64,000 bases of DNA from Collimonas sp. OK307 (GCF_900113705.1 NZ_FOQI01000008.1:124001-188000); one strand, 5' to 3'; counted from the stretch's first letter, positions 24,051-34,034 are shown. The notes: generated by a model from the letters alone, not told the origin. Numbers and translations are program-made.

Positions 24051-24305
24051 GGGAAAATGGCCTCTTGACGGGATCCTGCATGACGCCTGACGGTTATTAG
24101 GCGGATCGAAGATTCATGCCGTCATTATGCATAAGGAATCCCATGTCCGGCAAGTAAGCAGGCTTGGCTGAGTCGGCATGATAACTCCAAGTTCCGGATT
24201 GCCGGGGACAAGCGATTGCGATGCACGACATGCTGGAGAAGTCTCGCGCAGACGATTAATATAGGCAAAGCGAACGCGTGTCCGCTTTACCATTCAGGAG
24301 AACTC

Positions 24306-24680
24306 ATGTTTGACCACGTCAAATTCGGAGTCAGCGACTATACAGCGAGCAAAGCATTCTTCCTCAAGGCACTCGAGCCGCTCGGCGTAGCTGTTGCCTC
24401 GGAGGGGGCGCCGACGTATGGCGTCGAGCTTAGCCCAAAGGGTAAGGCTTCATTATGCCTGTACCAAACCGAGGAGAGGCCGGCGCATCTTCACCTGGCG
24501 TTCACGGCCGAGAATCGCCAGCAAGTCGAAGCTTTCTATCGGGCAGCCCTGGAGGCGGGTGGCAAAGACAATGGCGCGCCTGGTCTGCGCCCACGCTACC
24601 ACGCGAACTACTATGCAGCTTTTGTCATTGGTCCGGACGGGCATAACATCGAAGTGGTTTGCCACGAACCCCAGGCCTGA
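24306..24680 (+). CDS. VOC-family (glyoxalase/bleomycin-resistance-like) protein
   Basis: A 124-residue VOC protein. MFDHVKFGVSDYTASKAFFL is the first beta-alpha-beta unit, and it ends YYAAFVIGPDGHNIEVVCHE. His4 and the terminal Glu are typical metal ligands. AGGAGAACTC before the ATG at 24306 fixes the start, so upstream in-frame codons are not used. It is a single gene; the substrate is unknown. Confidence 0.9.
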   Translation: MFDHVKFGVSDYTASKAFFLKALEPLGVAVASEGAPTYGVELSPKGKASLCLYQTEERPAHLHLAFTAENRQQVEAFYRAALEAGGKDNGAPGLRPRYHANYYAAFVIGPDGHNIEVVCHEPQA

Positions 24681-24761
24681 TACTTCCACACGCTCGCCGG
24701 GATTCGCGTGAAGTATCTTTTGCGATGATCTGATCCGAGCGCGGTAACTGATTCCCGACGC

Positions 24762-25817
24762 TTAAAGCAGCAACGCTCCCGCCAGTCCGGTGACTATGCC
24801 GACCAGTATCGTCAGCAACGCGACGGTAACCAATACCTTGGTATCGAAGCTCTTGCGCAGCATCAGCAGCGACGGCAGGCTGACGCTTGGCAATGTCATC
24901 AGCAATGCCACTGCCGGCGCCGTGCCCAGGCCTAGCGACATCATGGTTTGCACTATAGGAATTTCGGCTGCCGTGGGAATCACGAACAGCGTCCCGGCGA
25001 TGGCAAGCGGCACCAGCCAGAGCAGGCTGTTGCCCATGGCGCCATCGACATGGGGGAACAGCCAGACCCGGGCCGCTCCCAGCGCCAGTACCGCCAGGAT
25101 ATACACAGGGATAGTGCTCCAGAACAGCTGCCATAAACTGCGCGACCAACGTCCCAGGAAGTTTTTCGAATCAGGGGCGGCGGCTTCGGCAACTGCTTCC
25201 TGTGCCGGTTCAGGCGTTTCCTCGGGGCCGGAAACGCGCTGCGCGATCAGTGAGACACCCAATACCAGCACCAGGCCCGCCACCAGGCGCAGGGCGGTAA
25301 AGCCCCAGCCCAACACGAAGCCCATGAACACCAGCGTGGCCGGGTTAAGCACCGGATTGGCGATCCAGAAGGCCAGTGCCGCGCCCACCGAGACTTGCTG
25401 GCGACGCATCCCCGCGACCACCGGAGCGGCGCAGCAGGAACACATCATGCCAGGCAGGGCGAACAAGCCGCCGCGCAAGACTGAACTGAAGCCGGCACGG
25501 CCGAAGAGGCGCAGCAACCAGTCACGCGGGATCAGCACTTGTAGCAGCGAACCCAGAATCACCGCTAGCACCGCGGCTTTCCAGATTGCCAGGAAATATA
25601 CCTTGGCATAGGTCAGCGCTGCGGCGACAGGCGATCCCTGGTTATCGTTAAGGATGGACGCGCCGATGCTGTGCTTGTCCGCCGCCATGAAAGATTTGAG
25701 GTAGTAGGGCGACCATTTGACGTAGTACAGGCCAACCACGGCCACCAGTACGAACAACGCTGGTTTCCACCAGAATGACCAGCCGCGCTCGGGCGATTGG
25801 GGGGATAGACTGTACAT
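24762..25817 (-). CDS. YraQ/UPF0718-type permease
   Basis: The 351-residue membrane protein has about ten hydrophobic segments. It contains the family's hallmark GMMCSCCAAPVVAGMRRQ followed by SVGAALAFWIANPVLNPATL, and a repeat-like second half (IPTAAEIPIVQTMMSLG). These permeases are predicted metal or metalloid exporters, because related ones occur with ArsR and thioredoxin genes. No regulator or arsenic gene is beside it. A TTGAT-N6-ATCAA dyad at 25894-25909 upstream could be an operator. Confidence 0.85.
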   Translation of the reverse strand: MYSLSPQSPERGWSFWWKPALFVLVAVVGLYYVKWSPYYLKSFMAADKHSIGASILNDNQGSPVAAALTYAKVYFLAIWKAAVLAVILGSLLQVLIPRDWLLRLFGRAGFSSVLRGGLFALPGMMCSCCAAPVVAGMRRQQVSVGAALAFWIANPVLNPATLVFMGFVLGWGFTALRLVAGLVLVLGVSLIAQRVSGPEETPEPAQEAVAEAAAPDSKNFLGRWSRSLWQLFWSTIPVYILAVLALGAARVWLFPHVDGAMGNSLLWLVPLAIAGTLFVIPTAAEIPIVQTMMSLGLGTAPAVALLMTLPSVSLPSLLMLRKSFDTKVLVTVALLTILVGIVTGLAGALLL

Positions 25818-26052
25818 GGATGGCTCACTCTGCTGGAAATAACCGCGATCATAACCCAGCGTAGCCGGGTGATTTCTTTCTTGATGTTAATTATTGATTT
25901 ATTTATCAACTTCATTGTCGAGTTGGTTGCTAGTTAACTCTTGAATATGATAACCAATATTGCACAATGAAACGCAGCATTTTACGGGCCGTTGCCGCAC
26001 CATATGATGTCTGCGAAAATCCGGCATCATTCAGAATGGAGCAACATTAACG

Positions 26053-26781
26053 ATGGCGCAGAATATCTACGACAATCCGGCCTTCTTTGAAGGTTATAGT
26101 CAGCTAAGCCGTTCAGTCGAAGGATTGGCCGGTGCTGCAGAGTGGCCGGCGTTGCAGGCGATGCTGCCCAAACCGACCAATCTGCGGGTTGTCGATCTCG
26201 GTTGCGGCTACGGTTGGTTTTGTCGCTGGGCAGCGGAGCAGGGGGCGGCCAAGGTGGTTGGCCTCGACGTTTCCGAAAAGATGCTGGAACGGGCCGTGGC
26301 ATCGACCTCGGATCCTGTTGTCACCTACGCCAGGGCCGACCTGGAACAGCTGGATTTCGCGGAAGCCGGTTTTGATTTGGCCTACAGTTCACTCACCTTG
26401 CACTACATCGCCGATTTGTCCGGGCTCTTTGAGAAAATACACCGTGCCCTGGTCCCTGGCGGCAAGCTGGTTTTCTCGATTGAACATCCGATTTATATGG
26501 CGTCGATGCATCCGGGATGGATGACCGATGCGCAGGGCCGCAAGATATGGCCAGTCGATAGTTATCAGCTGGAAGGGCCGCGTACAACCAACTGGCTCGC
26601 CGACGGCGTGATCAAGCAGCATCGCACGATCGGCACTATTCTCAATTTGTTGATTGGCGCGGGCTTCACCATTACGCACGTCGAGGATTGGGGACCGACC
26701 GCTGCCCAGGTTGCCGCACGACCGGAACTGGCGGAAGAAAAAGAGCGGCCGATGCTGCTGCTGGTAGCCGCACAGCGATAA
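26053..26781 (+). CDS. Class I SAM-dependent methyltransferase
   Basis: A 242-residue methyltransferase. VVDLGCGYGWFCRWAAEQGA is motif I, DVSEKMLERA follows as motif post-I, and FDLAYSSLTLHYI is motif III. The C-terminal region (HRTIGTILNLLIGAGFTITH) fits the ubiquinone/menaquinone-type UbiE/Coq5 fold, but the substrate cannot be told. It is a single gene, convergent with the small membrane protein at 26798. Confidence 0.9.
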   Translation: MAQNIYDNPAFFEGYSQLSRSVEGLAGAAEWPALQAMLPKPTNLRVVDLGCGYGWFCRWAAEQGAAKVVGLDVSEKMLERAVASTSDPVVTYARADLEQLDFAEAGFDLAYSSLTLHYIADLSGLFEKIHRALVPGGKLVFSIEHPIYMASMHPGWMTDAQGRKIWPVDSYQLEGPRTTNWLADGVIKQHRTIGTILNLLIGAGFTITHVEDWGPTAAQVAARPELAEEKERPMLLLVAAQR

Positions 26782-26797
26782 GCAGGATCTGATGGCG

Positions 26798-27184
26798 CTA
26801 GTGGCTTTCCGGCTGGTCGTGCATCTGGCCGCGGGCCACCGAGAAGCAGATGTAGGCTATGACAACCGAAAATATCGCTAGCAAGTACGCCAGCCGCTTG
26901 CCGTGCCACAAGCTGCCCAGCCATCGATTGAAGTTGGCGATCAATATTCCCGATGTCCCGCCATACAGTTCCATGTCGCGCAGATAAGCTTTCGAATCGC
27001 CTGGCGCAACTTCATAGGCGTGCCCGTCTATGATCTGGTAGCTGCCGGCGCGGTGTTCCTGTTCTGCCGCCGTACGATAGATCAAGCCGGCGGATAATAA
27101 CCCGACCAGCAAGACCGCCGCGGCGATCACATACAAAGACAGCTGGAAGCTTGAAAATTTGTGGTGCATATCCTGTTGACTCAT
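26798..27184 (-). CDS. Hypothetical two-helix inner-membrane protein
   Basis: The 128-residue protein has two hydrophobic helices (about 16-36 and 97-116) separated by a periplasmic-looking polar segment (YRTAAEQEHRAGSYQIIDGH). The short C-terminal tail is His/Asp-rich (MHDQPESH). I do not recognise the family. Neither start candidate (27184 or 27169) has a strong ribosome site. Confidence 0.65.
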   Translation of the reverse strand: MSQQDMHHKFSSFQLSLYVIAAAVLLVGLLSAGLIYRTAAEQEHRAGSYQIIDGHAYEVAPGDSKAYLRDMELYGGTSGILIANFNRWLGSLWHGKRLAYLLAIFSVVIAYICFSVARGQMHDQPESH

Positions 27185-27242
27185 AGGGGGGCGTTTGCTC
27201 TGCGCGGATATTTTTCCTCATCCGCGTCACATTGAGATTCAC

Positions 27243-27626
27243 CTAAGCCGAGGCGTGGGATGGTGTATTCAACCTGGGTTTGCCAACCGCAAACGAAGCT
27301 TTCTGGATGCGGCCATTCGCAATTTCGTATACGCAAAGTATTTCGACGCTGCCCACGCCCTCAGGAAAATTGCGGGTCACGACTTCATGGTCAATCACTA
27401 CATTCTCCATGATCGTACGTGAAATCAGGGCGGCATGCAGATCCGGCTCGGCGAATCGGATCAGGAAGCGGGCTCGTATCTGCTCATGCCCGCTTGCGAG
27501 CATTGCGCCATGCAGCTGGTACTGTTCGGCATCTGTTGCGTAAGTCAGCAGCAGGGCATCGATGTCTTTGGCGTTGTAGGCGTCAAGTTGTGCTTGAACT
27601 ATGGAAAGAGGGCTTGCTGCAGGCAT
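27243..27626 (-). CDS. NTF2-like/SnoaL-type protein
   Basis: A 127-residue protein with the cone-shaped NTF2-like fold. The N-terminal helix SIVQAQLDAYNAKDIDALLL is followed by strands starting YATDAEQYQLHGAMLASGHE, and the conserved FLIRFAEPDLHA. Such domains serve as small isomerases, cyclases or carriers. The start at 27626 (ATG) is chosen over a TTG four codons upstream. The partner and substrate are unknown. Confidence 0.85.
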   Translation of the reverse strand: MPAASPLSIVQAQLDAYNAKDIDALLLTYATDAEQYQLHGAMLASGHEQIRARFLIRFAEPDLHAALISRTIMENVVIDHEVVTRNFPEGVGSVEILCVYEIANGRIQKASFAVGKPRLNTPSHASA

Positions 27627-27664
27627 GATTGCTTTCAAATTTGATGGATCGTTTGCTTGAATTT

Positions 27665-27703
27665 AATACTTGAGCCTAGTACTTGAGCTTAGTACTTGAG
27701 CCG
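27665..27703. repeat. Three 13-bp tandem repeats at the end of the ABC permease gene
   Basis: Three units of 13 bp (27665-27677, 27678-27690, 27691-27703) share the core TACTTGAGC. Read on the minus strand, each contains CTCAAGTA followed by a stop-like TAA or TAG. The last codons of the permease gene (Leu-Lys-Tyr-stop) appear to have been duplicated twice downstream. Confidence 0.85.
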
Positions 27704-28450
27704 ATACCCGGTCTTGAAGATCCAGGCCACGATTGCCAGGAAGACGGCCAGGAAAACGATAGTCATCGTCAGGCTGATCGTGATGCTCACATCGGCATTG
27801 TCATAGAAGCTCCAGCGGAAGCCGCTGATCAGGTAAACCACCGGATTGAACAGGCTGATGGTGTGCCAGACCGGCGGCAGCATCTTGATGGAGTAGAAAC
27901 TGCCACCCAGAAAAGTCAGCGGCGTGATGATCAGTAACGGCACCAGCTGAAGTTTTTCGAAGTTATCGGCCCAGATACCGATGATGAAACCGAACAGGCT
28001 AAAGGTCACGGCCGTCAGCACCAGGAACAGGATCATCCAGAACGGATGTGCGATATGCAGCGGTACGAACAGTCCCGCCGTGGCCAGGATGATAAGGCCG
28101 AGCAGTATTGATTTGGTGGCAGCGGCGCCAACATAACTCAGCACGATCTCCCGATACGACACCGGCGCCGACAGCAGTTCATAAACGGTGCCGGTGAATT
28201 TAGGGAAGTAGATGCCAAAAGACGCATTCGAAATGCTTTGCGTAAGCAGCGATAGCATGACCAGTCCGGGGACGATGAATGCGCCGTAGCTGACGCCGTC
28301 GATCTGGGCGATGCGCGAACCTATGGCGGCGCCGAAGACGACGAAATAAAGCGAGGTCGAGATCACCGGGGCGACGATGCTTTGCAGCAGGGTGCGTCCG
28401 GTGCGCGCCATTTCGAACATGTATATTGCCCGGATTGCGTGGAAATTCAT
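27689..28450 (-). CDS. ABC-2-type transporter permease
   Basis: A 253-residue six-helix ABC-2 permease: [20 protein letters not shown] near the first helices, then a conserved cytoplasmic region [17 protein letters not shown] and the C-terminal [16 protein letters not shown] typical of NodJ/YadH-type exporters. Its start overlaps the ATP-binding gene's stop by 4 bp, so both are made together and form one exporter. The cargo is unknown. Confidence 0.93.
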   Translation of the reverse strand: MNFHAIRAIYMFEMARTGRTLLQSIVAPVISTSLYFVVFGAAIGSRIAQIDGVSYGAFIVPGLVMLSLLTQSISNASFGIYFPKFTGTVYELLSAPVSYREIVLSYVGAAATKSILLGLIILATAGLFVPLHIAHPFWMILFLVLTAVTFSLFGFIIGIWADNFEKLQLVPLLIITPLTFLGGSFYSIKMLPPVWHTISLFNPVVYLISGFRWSFYDNADVSITISLTMTIVFLAVFLAIVAWIFKTGYRLKY

Positions 28451-29373
28451 TGCTCGTCCTTGATCAGGTTGACGAAAATATTCTCTAGCGAGCTCTGCGT
28501 GGTCTGGATATCCTTGAACTGGATGCCTTCTTCGCTCAGGGCATTCAGCAGCGAAATGATGGTGACGCGTTCACCGTCGTTCTCGTAGGTATAGACCAGC
28601 TGGCTGCCGTCGCTGGACAAACTCAGGTTGTAGGCTGCAAGCTCGGGGGGCACATGGTCTAGCGGTTTCTCCAGCTGCAGCGTCAGCAATTTTTTACCGA
28701 GCTTGCGCATCAGTTCTTTTTTCTCTTCGATCAAGATGATCTCGCCCTTGTTGATCACCCCGATCCGGTCGGCCATGTCTTCGGCTTCGTCGATGTAGTG
28801 AGTGGTCAGGATGATGGTTACGCCGCTGTCCCTTAACGAACGGACCAGCTCCCACATGTCGTGGCGCAAATTGACGTCGACGCCGGCGGTCGGTTCGTCC
28901 AGAAACAGGATCTGCGGCTCATGCGACAAGGCCTTGGCGATCAGCACGCGACGCTTCATGCCGCCGGACAGCGTCATGATCTTGTTATCCTTCTTGTCCC
29001 ACAACGACAAATCCCTGAGCACTTTCTCGATGTGGGCCGGATTGGCCGGCTTGCCGAATAGTCCGCGGCTGAAAGATACGGTGGCCCACACCGTTTCGAA
29101 AGCATCGGTAGTCAATTCCTGCGGAACCAGGCCGATCAGCGATCGGGCGGGGCGGAAATCCCTGACGATGTCATGGCCATCCACCCGTACCGATCCCTCG
29201 GAGATGTTCAGGATCCCGCAGATGCAGCTGATCAGGGTGGTTTTGCCGGCGCCGTTCGGTCCTAGCAATGCCAGGATTTCGCCACGGCGGATGTCGAGAT
29301 TGATGTTGTTGAGCGCCCGGTAGCCAGAGGCGTAGGTCTTGGACAGATTTACTATGGAAATGACATTTTGCAT
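28447..29373 (-). CDS. ABC transporter ATP-binding protein (YadG-like)
   Basis: The 308-residue ATPase carries Walker [14 protein letters not shown] (about 36-48), the signature LSGGMKRRV (about 138-146), Walker [13 protein letters not shown] and the switch His in [14 protein letters not shown]-terminal 80-residue regulatory part is typical of CcmA/NodI-type exporters. It is first in the two-gene operon with the permease. Confidence 0.95.
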   Translation of the reverse strand: MQNVISIVNLSKTYASGYRALNNINLDIRRGEILALLGPNGAGKTTLISCICGILNISEGSVRVDGHDIVRDFRPARSLIGLVPQELTTDAFETVWATVSFSRGLFGKPANPAHIEKVLRDLSLWDKKDNKIMTLSGGMKRRVLIAKALSHEPQILFLDEPTAGVDVNLRHDMWELVRSLRDSGVTIILTTHYIDEAEDMADRIGVINKGEIILIEEKKELMRKLGKKLLTLQLEKPLDHVPPELAAYNLSLSSDGSQLVYTYENDGERVTIISLLNALSEEGIQFKDIQTTQSSLENIFVNLIKDEQ

Positions 29374-29442
29374 GAGCCGTCCGATCAGTATGAATGCAGG
29401 TGACGTATGTGCCTAGCCGTGCATTCTAATCCCGAATGCAAA

Positions 29443-29658
29443 TTAATTTTGGCGATGGCAATTCGGGCTATTTTCAAAGGCATCGATCAAGCGGATCATA
29501 CGCTCCATGCGCGACTGGTCCTGTGGCGTGGTTGCGCGACCCCATAGCAGGTCGAATTCAGCCACCATCGAATCGTATTCAGTCTCGTCGATCAGGTCTG
29601 AATCTGCGCCTTTCTTTACTTCTTTCTCAAGGGCTGTTTGAAATCCATTTGTTAACAT
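29443..29658 (-). CDS. Small helical hypothetical protein
   Basis: A 71-residue acidic helical protein (MLTNGFQTALEKEVKKGADS to IRLIDAFENSPNCHRQN). The start at 29658 is favoured because GGGGGA sits 8 nt upstream; ATGs at 29673 and 29685 are also in frame. The middle (YDSMVAEFDLLWGRATTPQD) looks like a helix-loop-helix. No family is recognised. Confidence 0.55.
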   Translation of the reverse strand: MLTNGFQTALEKEVKKGADSDLIDETEYDSMVAEFDLLWGRATTPQDQSRMERMIRLIDAFENSPNCHRQN

Positions 29659-29771
29659 CGATATGTCCCCCATCTCATAGGCCATAGGTATCTACAAAAG
29701 TAACGATGTGCAGTTGCGAGTCGACGACTTGGCGATCTGAGCCCGGTTAGTTCCGTACTCGGTATCGCTGA

Positions 29772-31217
29772 TCAGGCAGGTACGGCGCCCTCCACCATCC
29801 TGGTGCGCAAGAGCAGGGCGCCAAGTGCGGCTCCCAGACCGGAAAAACAGGCTCCCACCAGGAAAGCCGCCTGATAACCGCTATTGAGCGCGGCTAGCGA
29901 CTGCGCGCCGGCAGCCAGCAGTTTCTCGGTATGCAAAGCCGCCAGGCTGGCAAGTACCGCAAGACCTAGCGCACCGCCCATCATGAAAGAGGTGTTGACC
30001 ACCCCCGAGGCGAGTCCGGATTCGGACGGCGCGACATCGCTCATTGCGGCCAGCAACACCGGATTGAACGCAATCCCCGCGCCCAGGCCAAGCAGGATCA
30101 TGCCGGGCAATACATCGACGACAAAACCGCCGTCGACCGGCGCGCGGGCAAACAGCAGCAATCCGCACGTCGCCAACAACAAGCCCGTCGCCAACGGCCG
30201 CCGGATACCGAAGCGCATCACGAGTTTAGCCGAGATCCCCAGCGAAAAGACCGCCATGATCAGATTGGCCGGCAGGAAGGCGAGGCCGACCTGCAGCGGC
30301 GTATAGCCGAGCACCAGCTGCAGATAGAGCGCGGAGAGAAAGAACCAGGCAAACATCGCCGCAGCCCACAACACGCCCACCACATTGGCGACCGCGACAT
30401 TACGCAACTGGAACAGCCGCAACGGCATCAATGGCGCCCGCACCCGCGTCTCGATCACCAGGAACGCTGCCAGCAATGCAGCGGCGACGGCGAGCTGGCT
30501 CAGTGTGCGTGGCGAGGTCCAGCCGGCTTCATTGCCATTCACGATCGCATACACGGCCAGCATCAGCGCAGCGGTAACGGTAATGGCGCCGAATACATCC
30601 AGATGCCGGGATTGCGTCTGGCCGTGCACTGCCGGCAGCAATCGCAACGAGAGTGCTATCACGGCGATACCGATCGGCAGGTTGACCAGGAAAATCCAGT
30701 GCCAGCTCAGGGCGTCAGTCAGCAACCCGCCCAGCATCGCACCGAGACTGCCGCCGCCGGCGCAGACAAAGCCGTAGACCCCCATTGCCTTGGCGCGCTC
30801 GCCCGGCTCGGTGAACAGATCCATGATCAGCGACAACGCCACCGCCGTCACCACGGCGCCGGCCAATCCTTGCACCGCGCGCGCCGCCAGCAAGAAGCCT
30901 TGCGTGGTGGAGAGGCCGCAAGCCAGGGACGCCAATGTAAATAGTGCGATACCTGTCAGGAACAGCCGCCGATGCCCGTACAAATCTCCCAGCCGGCCAC
31001 CTAGTAACAGAAAGCCGCCAAAAGTCAGCATATAGGCGTTCACCACCCAGGCCAGCGAAGTGTCGGAAAAGCGCAGATCGGTCTTGATCGATGGCAGCGC
31101 CACATTCACGATGGTAGTGTCGAGCACGATCATCAATACTCCCAGGCACAGCACAATCAGCGCCAGCCCACGCCGGTCGCGATGCATGGTTGTAGTGGAG
31201 ATGGAATTTTCAGTCAT
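29772..31217 (-). CDS. MFS transporter, DHA2 (14-helix) drug-efflux family
   Basis: The 481-residue transporter has 14 predicted helices. It contains the DHA2 motif C region LDTTIVNVALPSIKTDLRFS, motif A GGRLGDLYGHRRLFL and a GNEAGWTS loop, as in EmrB/QacA-type exporters. The start at 31217 is supported by GGAAAG upstream. It is a single gene, with the LysR at 31385 upstream on the same strand. It is a likely multidrug exporter. Confidence 0.92.
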   Translation of the reverse strand: MTENSISTTTMHRDRRGLALIVLCLGVLMIVLDTTIVNVALPSIKTDLRFSDTSLAWVVNAYMLTFGGFLLLGGRLGDLYGHRRLFLTGIALFTLASLACGLSTTQGFLLAARAVQGLAGAVVTAVALSLIMDLFTEPGERAKAMGVYGFVCAGGGSLGAMLGGLLTDALSWHWIFLVNLPIGIAVIALSLRLLPAVHGQTQSRHLDVFGAITVTAALMLAVYAIVNGNEAGWTSPRTLSQLAVAAALLAAFLVIETRVRAPLMPLRLFQLRNVAVANVVGVLWAAAMFAWFFLSALYLQLVLGYTPLQVGLAFLPANLIMAVFSLGISAKLVMRFGIRRPLATGLLLATCGLLLFARAPVDGGFVVDVLPGMILLGLGAGIAFNPVLLAAMSDVAPSESGLASGVVNTSFMMGGALGLAVLASLAALHTEKLLAAGAQSLAALNSGYQAAFLVGACFSGLGAALGALLLRTRMVEGAVPA

Positions 31218-31384
31218 ATCAGGTCTTTCCAAAGAAGATGGACTCCACAATAAGAGGTCGTCGAGTCGCAGGATTCAGGGAGTTCTTGATACCTAGTCGA
31301 ACCGGAATAGCCTGAATCGACATGCCGGCAAAGACTGCACGGCAGAATTGTCGTTTGAGTAATGCTGCTTTGCTTAAATCCGGG

Positions 31385-32302
31385 TCAAGACAGATGCGCC
31401 AGGCTGTCTCCGGACGCAGATTTACGTAACTGGGACCAAAGCCGTTCGGCCACCGGTCCGTGGACCACATCGCGCCGGCGTGCCGCGTAGTGCTGGAGCG
31501 TGGCGCCTCGCAAATGCCGGCCTTCCAGCGACAGCAACCGGTTTGCCTTGAGATCGGCATGAACCAGATGGACCGGCAAATGGCCCCAGGCCAAGCCTTG
31601 CAAGATGAGCTCGCGTTTCATTAACTGGTCCGCAACGTTGCACGTGCGTGCACCTTCAATCAGGTAATAGCTGGCCCTGGCCTGCGATGGGCGTCGGCTT
31701 GTATCCTTGATTACGCACTGCATGTACGGACGCATGTCGTCAGGTGTGAGCGCGTCGTTGATCTGGCCGGCAAAAAATCCCGGGGCGGCGACCGGCACTA
31801 ATTTTACCGCGAATAGTGGAATTGCTTCGACCTGCGGATCTGGCTTGTCGAGGTGGTGAAAGATCAGGTCGCAATCACCGCCATCGAGGCGTTCCCAGGG
31901 CCCGCTGATGGTTTCCACCATCAGGTTCAAACGCGTACCCGTACTCGCCCCGAAAAATCGGCGCAGCATGCCTAGCGTTTCCGGTAACGGACATAAATCG
32001 CCCACGACTACGCGTAATTCCGGTTCCTCGCCGGCAGCCAGTTGTGCGGCTTCGCGCTTCAGTTCCTCGAATTGACGTAGGAACAAGAGCGTGCGCGCGT
32101 GAAACGCCGCGCCTTCGGCGGTCAGCGTGACCCGGTACCCGCCGCGATCAAGCAAGGTAATACCGAGTTGTTCTTCCAGCGATTTGAGCGCGGCATGCAC
32201 GGTCGGGTGCGTGCGGTTGAGATGGGTTGCCGCGGCCGAGAAACTGCCATGCGCAGCCAGCGCTGCGAAGCATTGCAGCTGCAATAGCGTCGGCTCTGAC
32301 AT
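31385..32302 (-). CDS. LysR-family transcriptional regulator
   Basis: A 305-residue LysR protein. Helix-turn-helix: MSEPTLLQLQCFAALAAHGS, then ATHLNRTHPTVHAALKSLEE and LGITLLDRGGYRVTLT. The effector domain (from about 88) lacks any identifiable ligand clue. AAGGATTTATC upstream of the ATG supports 32302. It is divergent from the quinone-oxidoreductase-type gene, with a palindromic site between them, so it probably controls that gene. Confidence 0.9.
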   Translation of the reverse strand: MSEPTLLQLQCFAALAAHGSFSAAATHLNRTHPTVHAALKSLEEQLGITLLDRGGYRVTLTAEGAAFHARTLLFLRQFEELKREAAQLAAGEEPELRVVVGDLCPLPETLGMLRRFFGASTGTRLNLMVETISGPWERLDGGDCDLIFHHLDKPDPQVEAIPLFAVKLVPVAAPGFFAGQINDALTPDDMRPYMQCVIKDTSRRPSQARASYYLIEGARTCNVADQLMKRELILQGLAWGHLPVHLVHADLKANRLLSLEGRHLRGATLQHYAARRRDVVHGPVAERLWSQLRKSASGDSLAHLS

Positions 32303-32321
32303 TGTTGATAAATCCTTCTGT

Positions 32322-32337
32322 CTTTGTAAAAACAAAG
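32322..32337. promoter_or_regulatory. Perfect dyad CTTTGT-AAAA-ACAAAG between LysR and oxidoreductase
   Basis: 6-bp perfect arms with an AAAA centre lie in the 97-bp divergent gap, 20 bp before the LysR start. The layout suits a LysR autoregulatory box. Confidence 0.45.
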
Positions 32338-32399
32338 TAATTTTTTTAAACAATGATCGATCTTACCATGGTGCATCAATTTATTTTTTGGAGATCGAC

Positions 32400-33374
32400 A
32401 TGAAAGCAATCATACGCAAACAGTTTGGCGGGCCGGACGTGCTGGAAATGGTCGAGGTAGCGGCGCCGACCGTGCAGCCGGGCGCCGTTATGATCGAGGT
32501 GCGCGCATTTGGCCTGAACCGGGCCGAGCTATACATGCGGCGCGGCGAGTGGGGAGAGGTGGCCGCGATCAGCGGCATCGAATGTGTCGGTCGCGTGGTA
32601 TCCGATGCAACCGGTTGCCTGCTTCCGGGGCAAACAGTGATGGCATTGATGGGTGGCATGGGGCGCACCATTAATGGCAGCTATGCCGACTACACGGTGG
32701 TCCCTGCAAGCAACGTCATTCCCGTTAACACCAGCCTGCAGTGGGAGGTACTGGCCGCCTTACCGGAAACCTACTCCACCGCATGGACTTGCTTGCACCG
32801 CAATCTTGAACTCAAGGCCGGGCAGCGGCTCGTCGTACGGGGCGGCACCTCCAGCCTGGGGCAGGCCGCCATCGATATTGCAGTACAGCTGGGCGCCGAG
32901 GTAATCGCAACCACGCGCAGCGCCGAGCGCGCGCCGCTTTTGCGCAAACTCGGCGCGCATCATGTCGTGATATCAAACGGCGAGTTGTTTGAAGCATTGG
33001 CGGCCATCGGCGGCAGGGTCGATGCGGTCCTGGATCTGCTCGGTAACAGCACCGTTGTCGATTCGTTGCACGCAACACGGCGCGGCGGCCGGGTGTGCCT
33101 TGCAGGCTTCCTTGGTGGTCTCGCTCCTTTGGTCGATTTCAACCCGCTCAGTCAGTTGCCAAGCGGCGCCCATCTGAGTTTTTTCGGTAGCTTCAATTTT
33201 GGTTCCGAGGACTTTCCTTTGTCGGATGTTCCGATGCAGCAGATCGTCAACCTTGTCGAAGGTGGACAGCTTCGCGGGCGGCCATCGCGTATCTTTGCGT
33301 TTTCGGAGGCGTCAGATGCTCACCAGTTGATGGAACGCAACGAGGCGCAGGGCAAGTTCGTCGTTCTCTCTTAG
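32400..33374 (+). CDS. Zinc-independent quinone oxidoreductase / MDR-type alcohol dehydrogenase
   Basis: The 324-residue medium-chain dehydrogenase starts MKAIIRKQFGGPDVLEMVEV, as in quinone oxidoreductases (Qor/ZetaCrystallin type). The Rossmann loop is GGTSSLGQAAIDIA (about residues 148-161). The zinc ligands of classical alcohol dehydrogenases are absent, so it is probably an NADPH:quinone or enone reductase. TTGGAG precedes the ATG at 32400; longer in-frame starts would run into the LysR gene. It is divergent from its probable LysR regulator. Confidence 0.9.
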   Translation: MKAIIRKQFGGPDVLEMVEVAAPTVQPGAVMIEVRAFGLNRAELYMRRGEWGEVAAISGIECVGRVVSDATGCLLPGQTVMALMGGMGRTINGSYADYTVVPASNVIPVNTSLQWEVLAALPETYSTAWTCLHRNLELKAGQRLVVRGGTSSLGQAAIDIAVQLGAEVIATTRSAERAPLLRKLGAHHVVISNGELFEALAAIGGRVDAVLDLLGNSTVVDSLHATRRGGRVCLAGFLGGLAPLVDFNPLSQLPSGAHLSFFGSFNFGSEDFPLSDVPMQQIVNLVEGGQLRGRPSRIFAFSEASDAHQLMERNEAQGKFVVLS

Positions 33375-33434
33375 GCTATCGGAATGCCACTCAGCGGTTT
33401 ATGATGAGGATATTAAAACGAAGATCGACACGGA

Positions 33435-34034
33435 ATGAACGACAGCGTCTCGCAAATTGCCCAGCCCACCTTGGTCGGTAAACTAGTTGAGCTCCAACCG
33501 CTTCGGCCGGAACATGCGGCGGCGTTGCTAAACGCGGCTGCAGATGGCCAATTGTGGAACATGAAGGTGACTGTCGTCCCGGGACCCGAGGCCATCGAAA
33601 AGTACATCGCTACCGCGCTGGAAGGACGCCAGGCTGCCACGGTGATGCCTTTTGTCATGAACAGGCGCGATACCGGGCGGGTTGTCGGCAGCACACGCTT
33701 CTGGAAAATCGACCGTGTGAACAGGAAGATGGAAATCGGGCACACCTGGCTGAGCAGTTCTGTCCAGCGGTCAGGTATCAACACTGAAGCGAAGTATCTT
33801 CTTCTGGCCTATGCATTCGAGGCCATGCAGGCTGTCCGCGTGCAATTCACTACGGACGAACTTAACGAAAAATCGCGAACGGCTATTCTACGCATCGGTG
33901 CAAAACAGGAAGGAATTGTCCGGCACGAACGCATCATGCCGGACGGAAGGAAGCGTAACTCCGTACGCTTCAGTATCATCGATTCCGAATGGCCGGAAGT
34001 GAAGGCGATGCTACAGCAGAAGATTGCACGATAA
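33435..34034 (+). CDS. GNAT-family acetyltransferase (RimJ-like)
   Basis: A 199-residue acetyltransferase. LVGKLVELQPLRPEHAAALL opens the domain, VVGSTRFWKIDRVNRKMEIG is the central strand, and HTWLSSSVQRSGINTEAKYL contains the acetyl-CoA loop. The closing part (VQFTTDELNEKSRTAILRIG) is typical of RimJ/L. The substrate is unknown. It follows the quinone oxidoreductase by 60 bp on the same strand. Confidence 0.9.
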   Translation: MNDSVSQIAQPTLVGKLVELQPLRPEHAAALLNAAADGQLWNMKVTVVPGPEAIEKYIATALEGRQAATVMPFVMNRRDTGRVVGSTRFWKIDRVNRKMEIGHTWLSSSVQRSGINTEAKYLLLAYAFEAMQAVRVQFTTDELNEKSRTAILRIGAKQEGIVRHERIMPDGRKRNSVRFSIIDSEWPEVKAMLQQKIAR

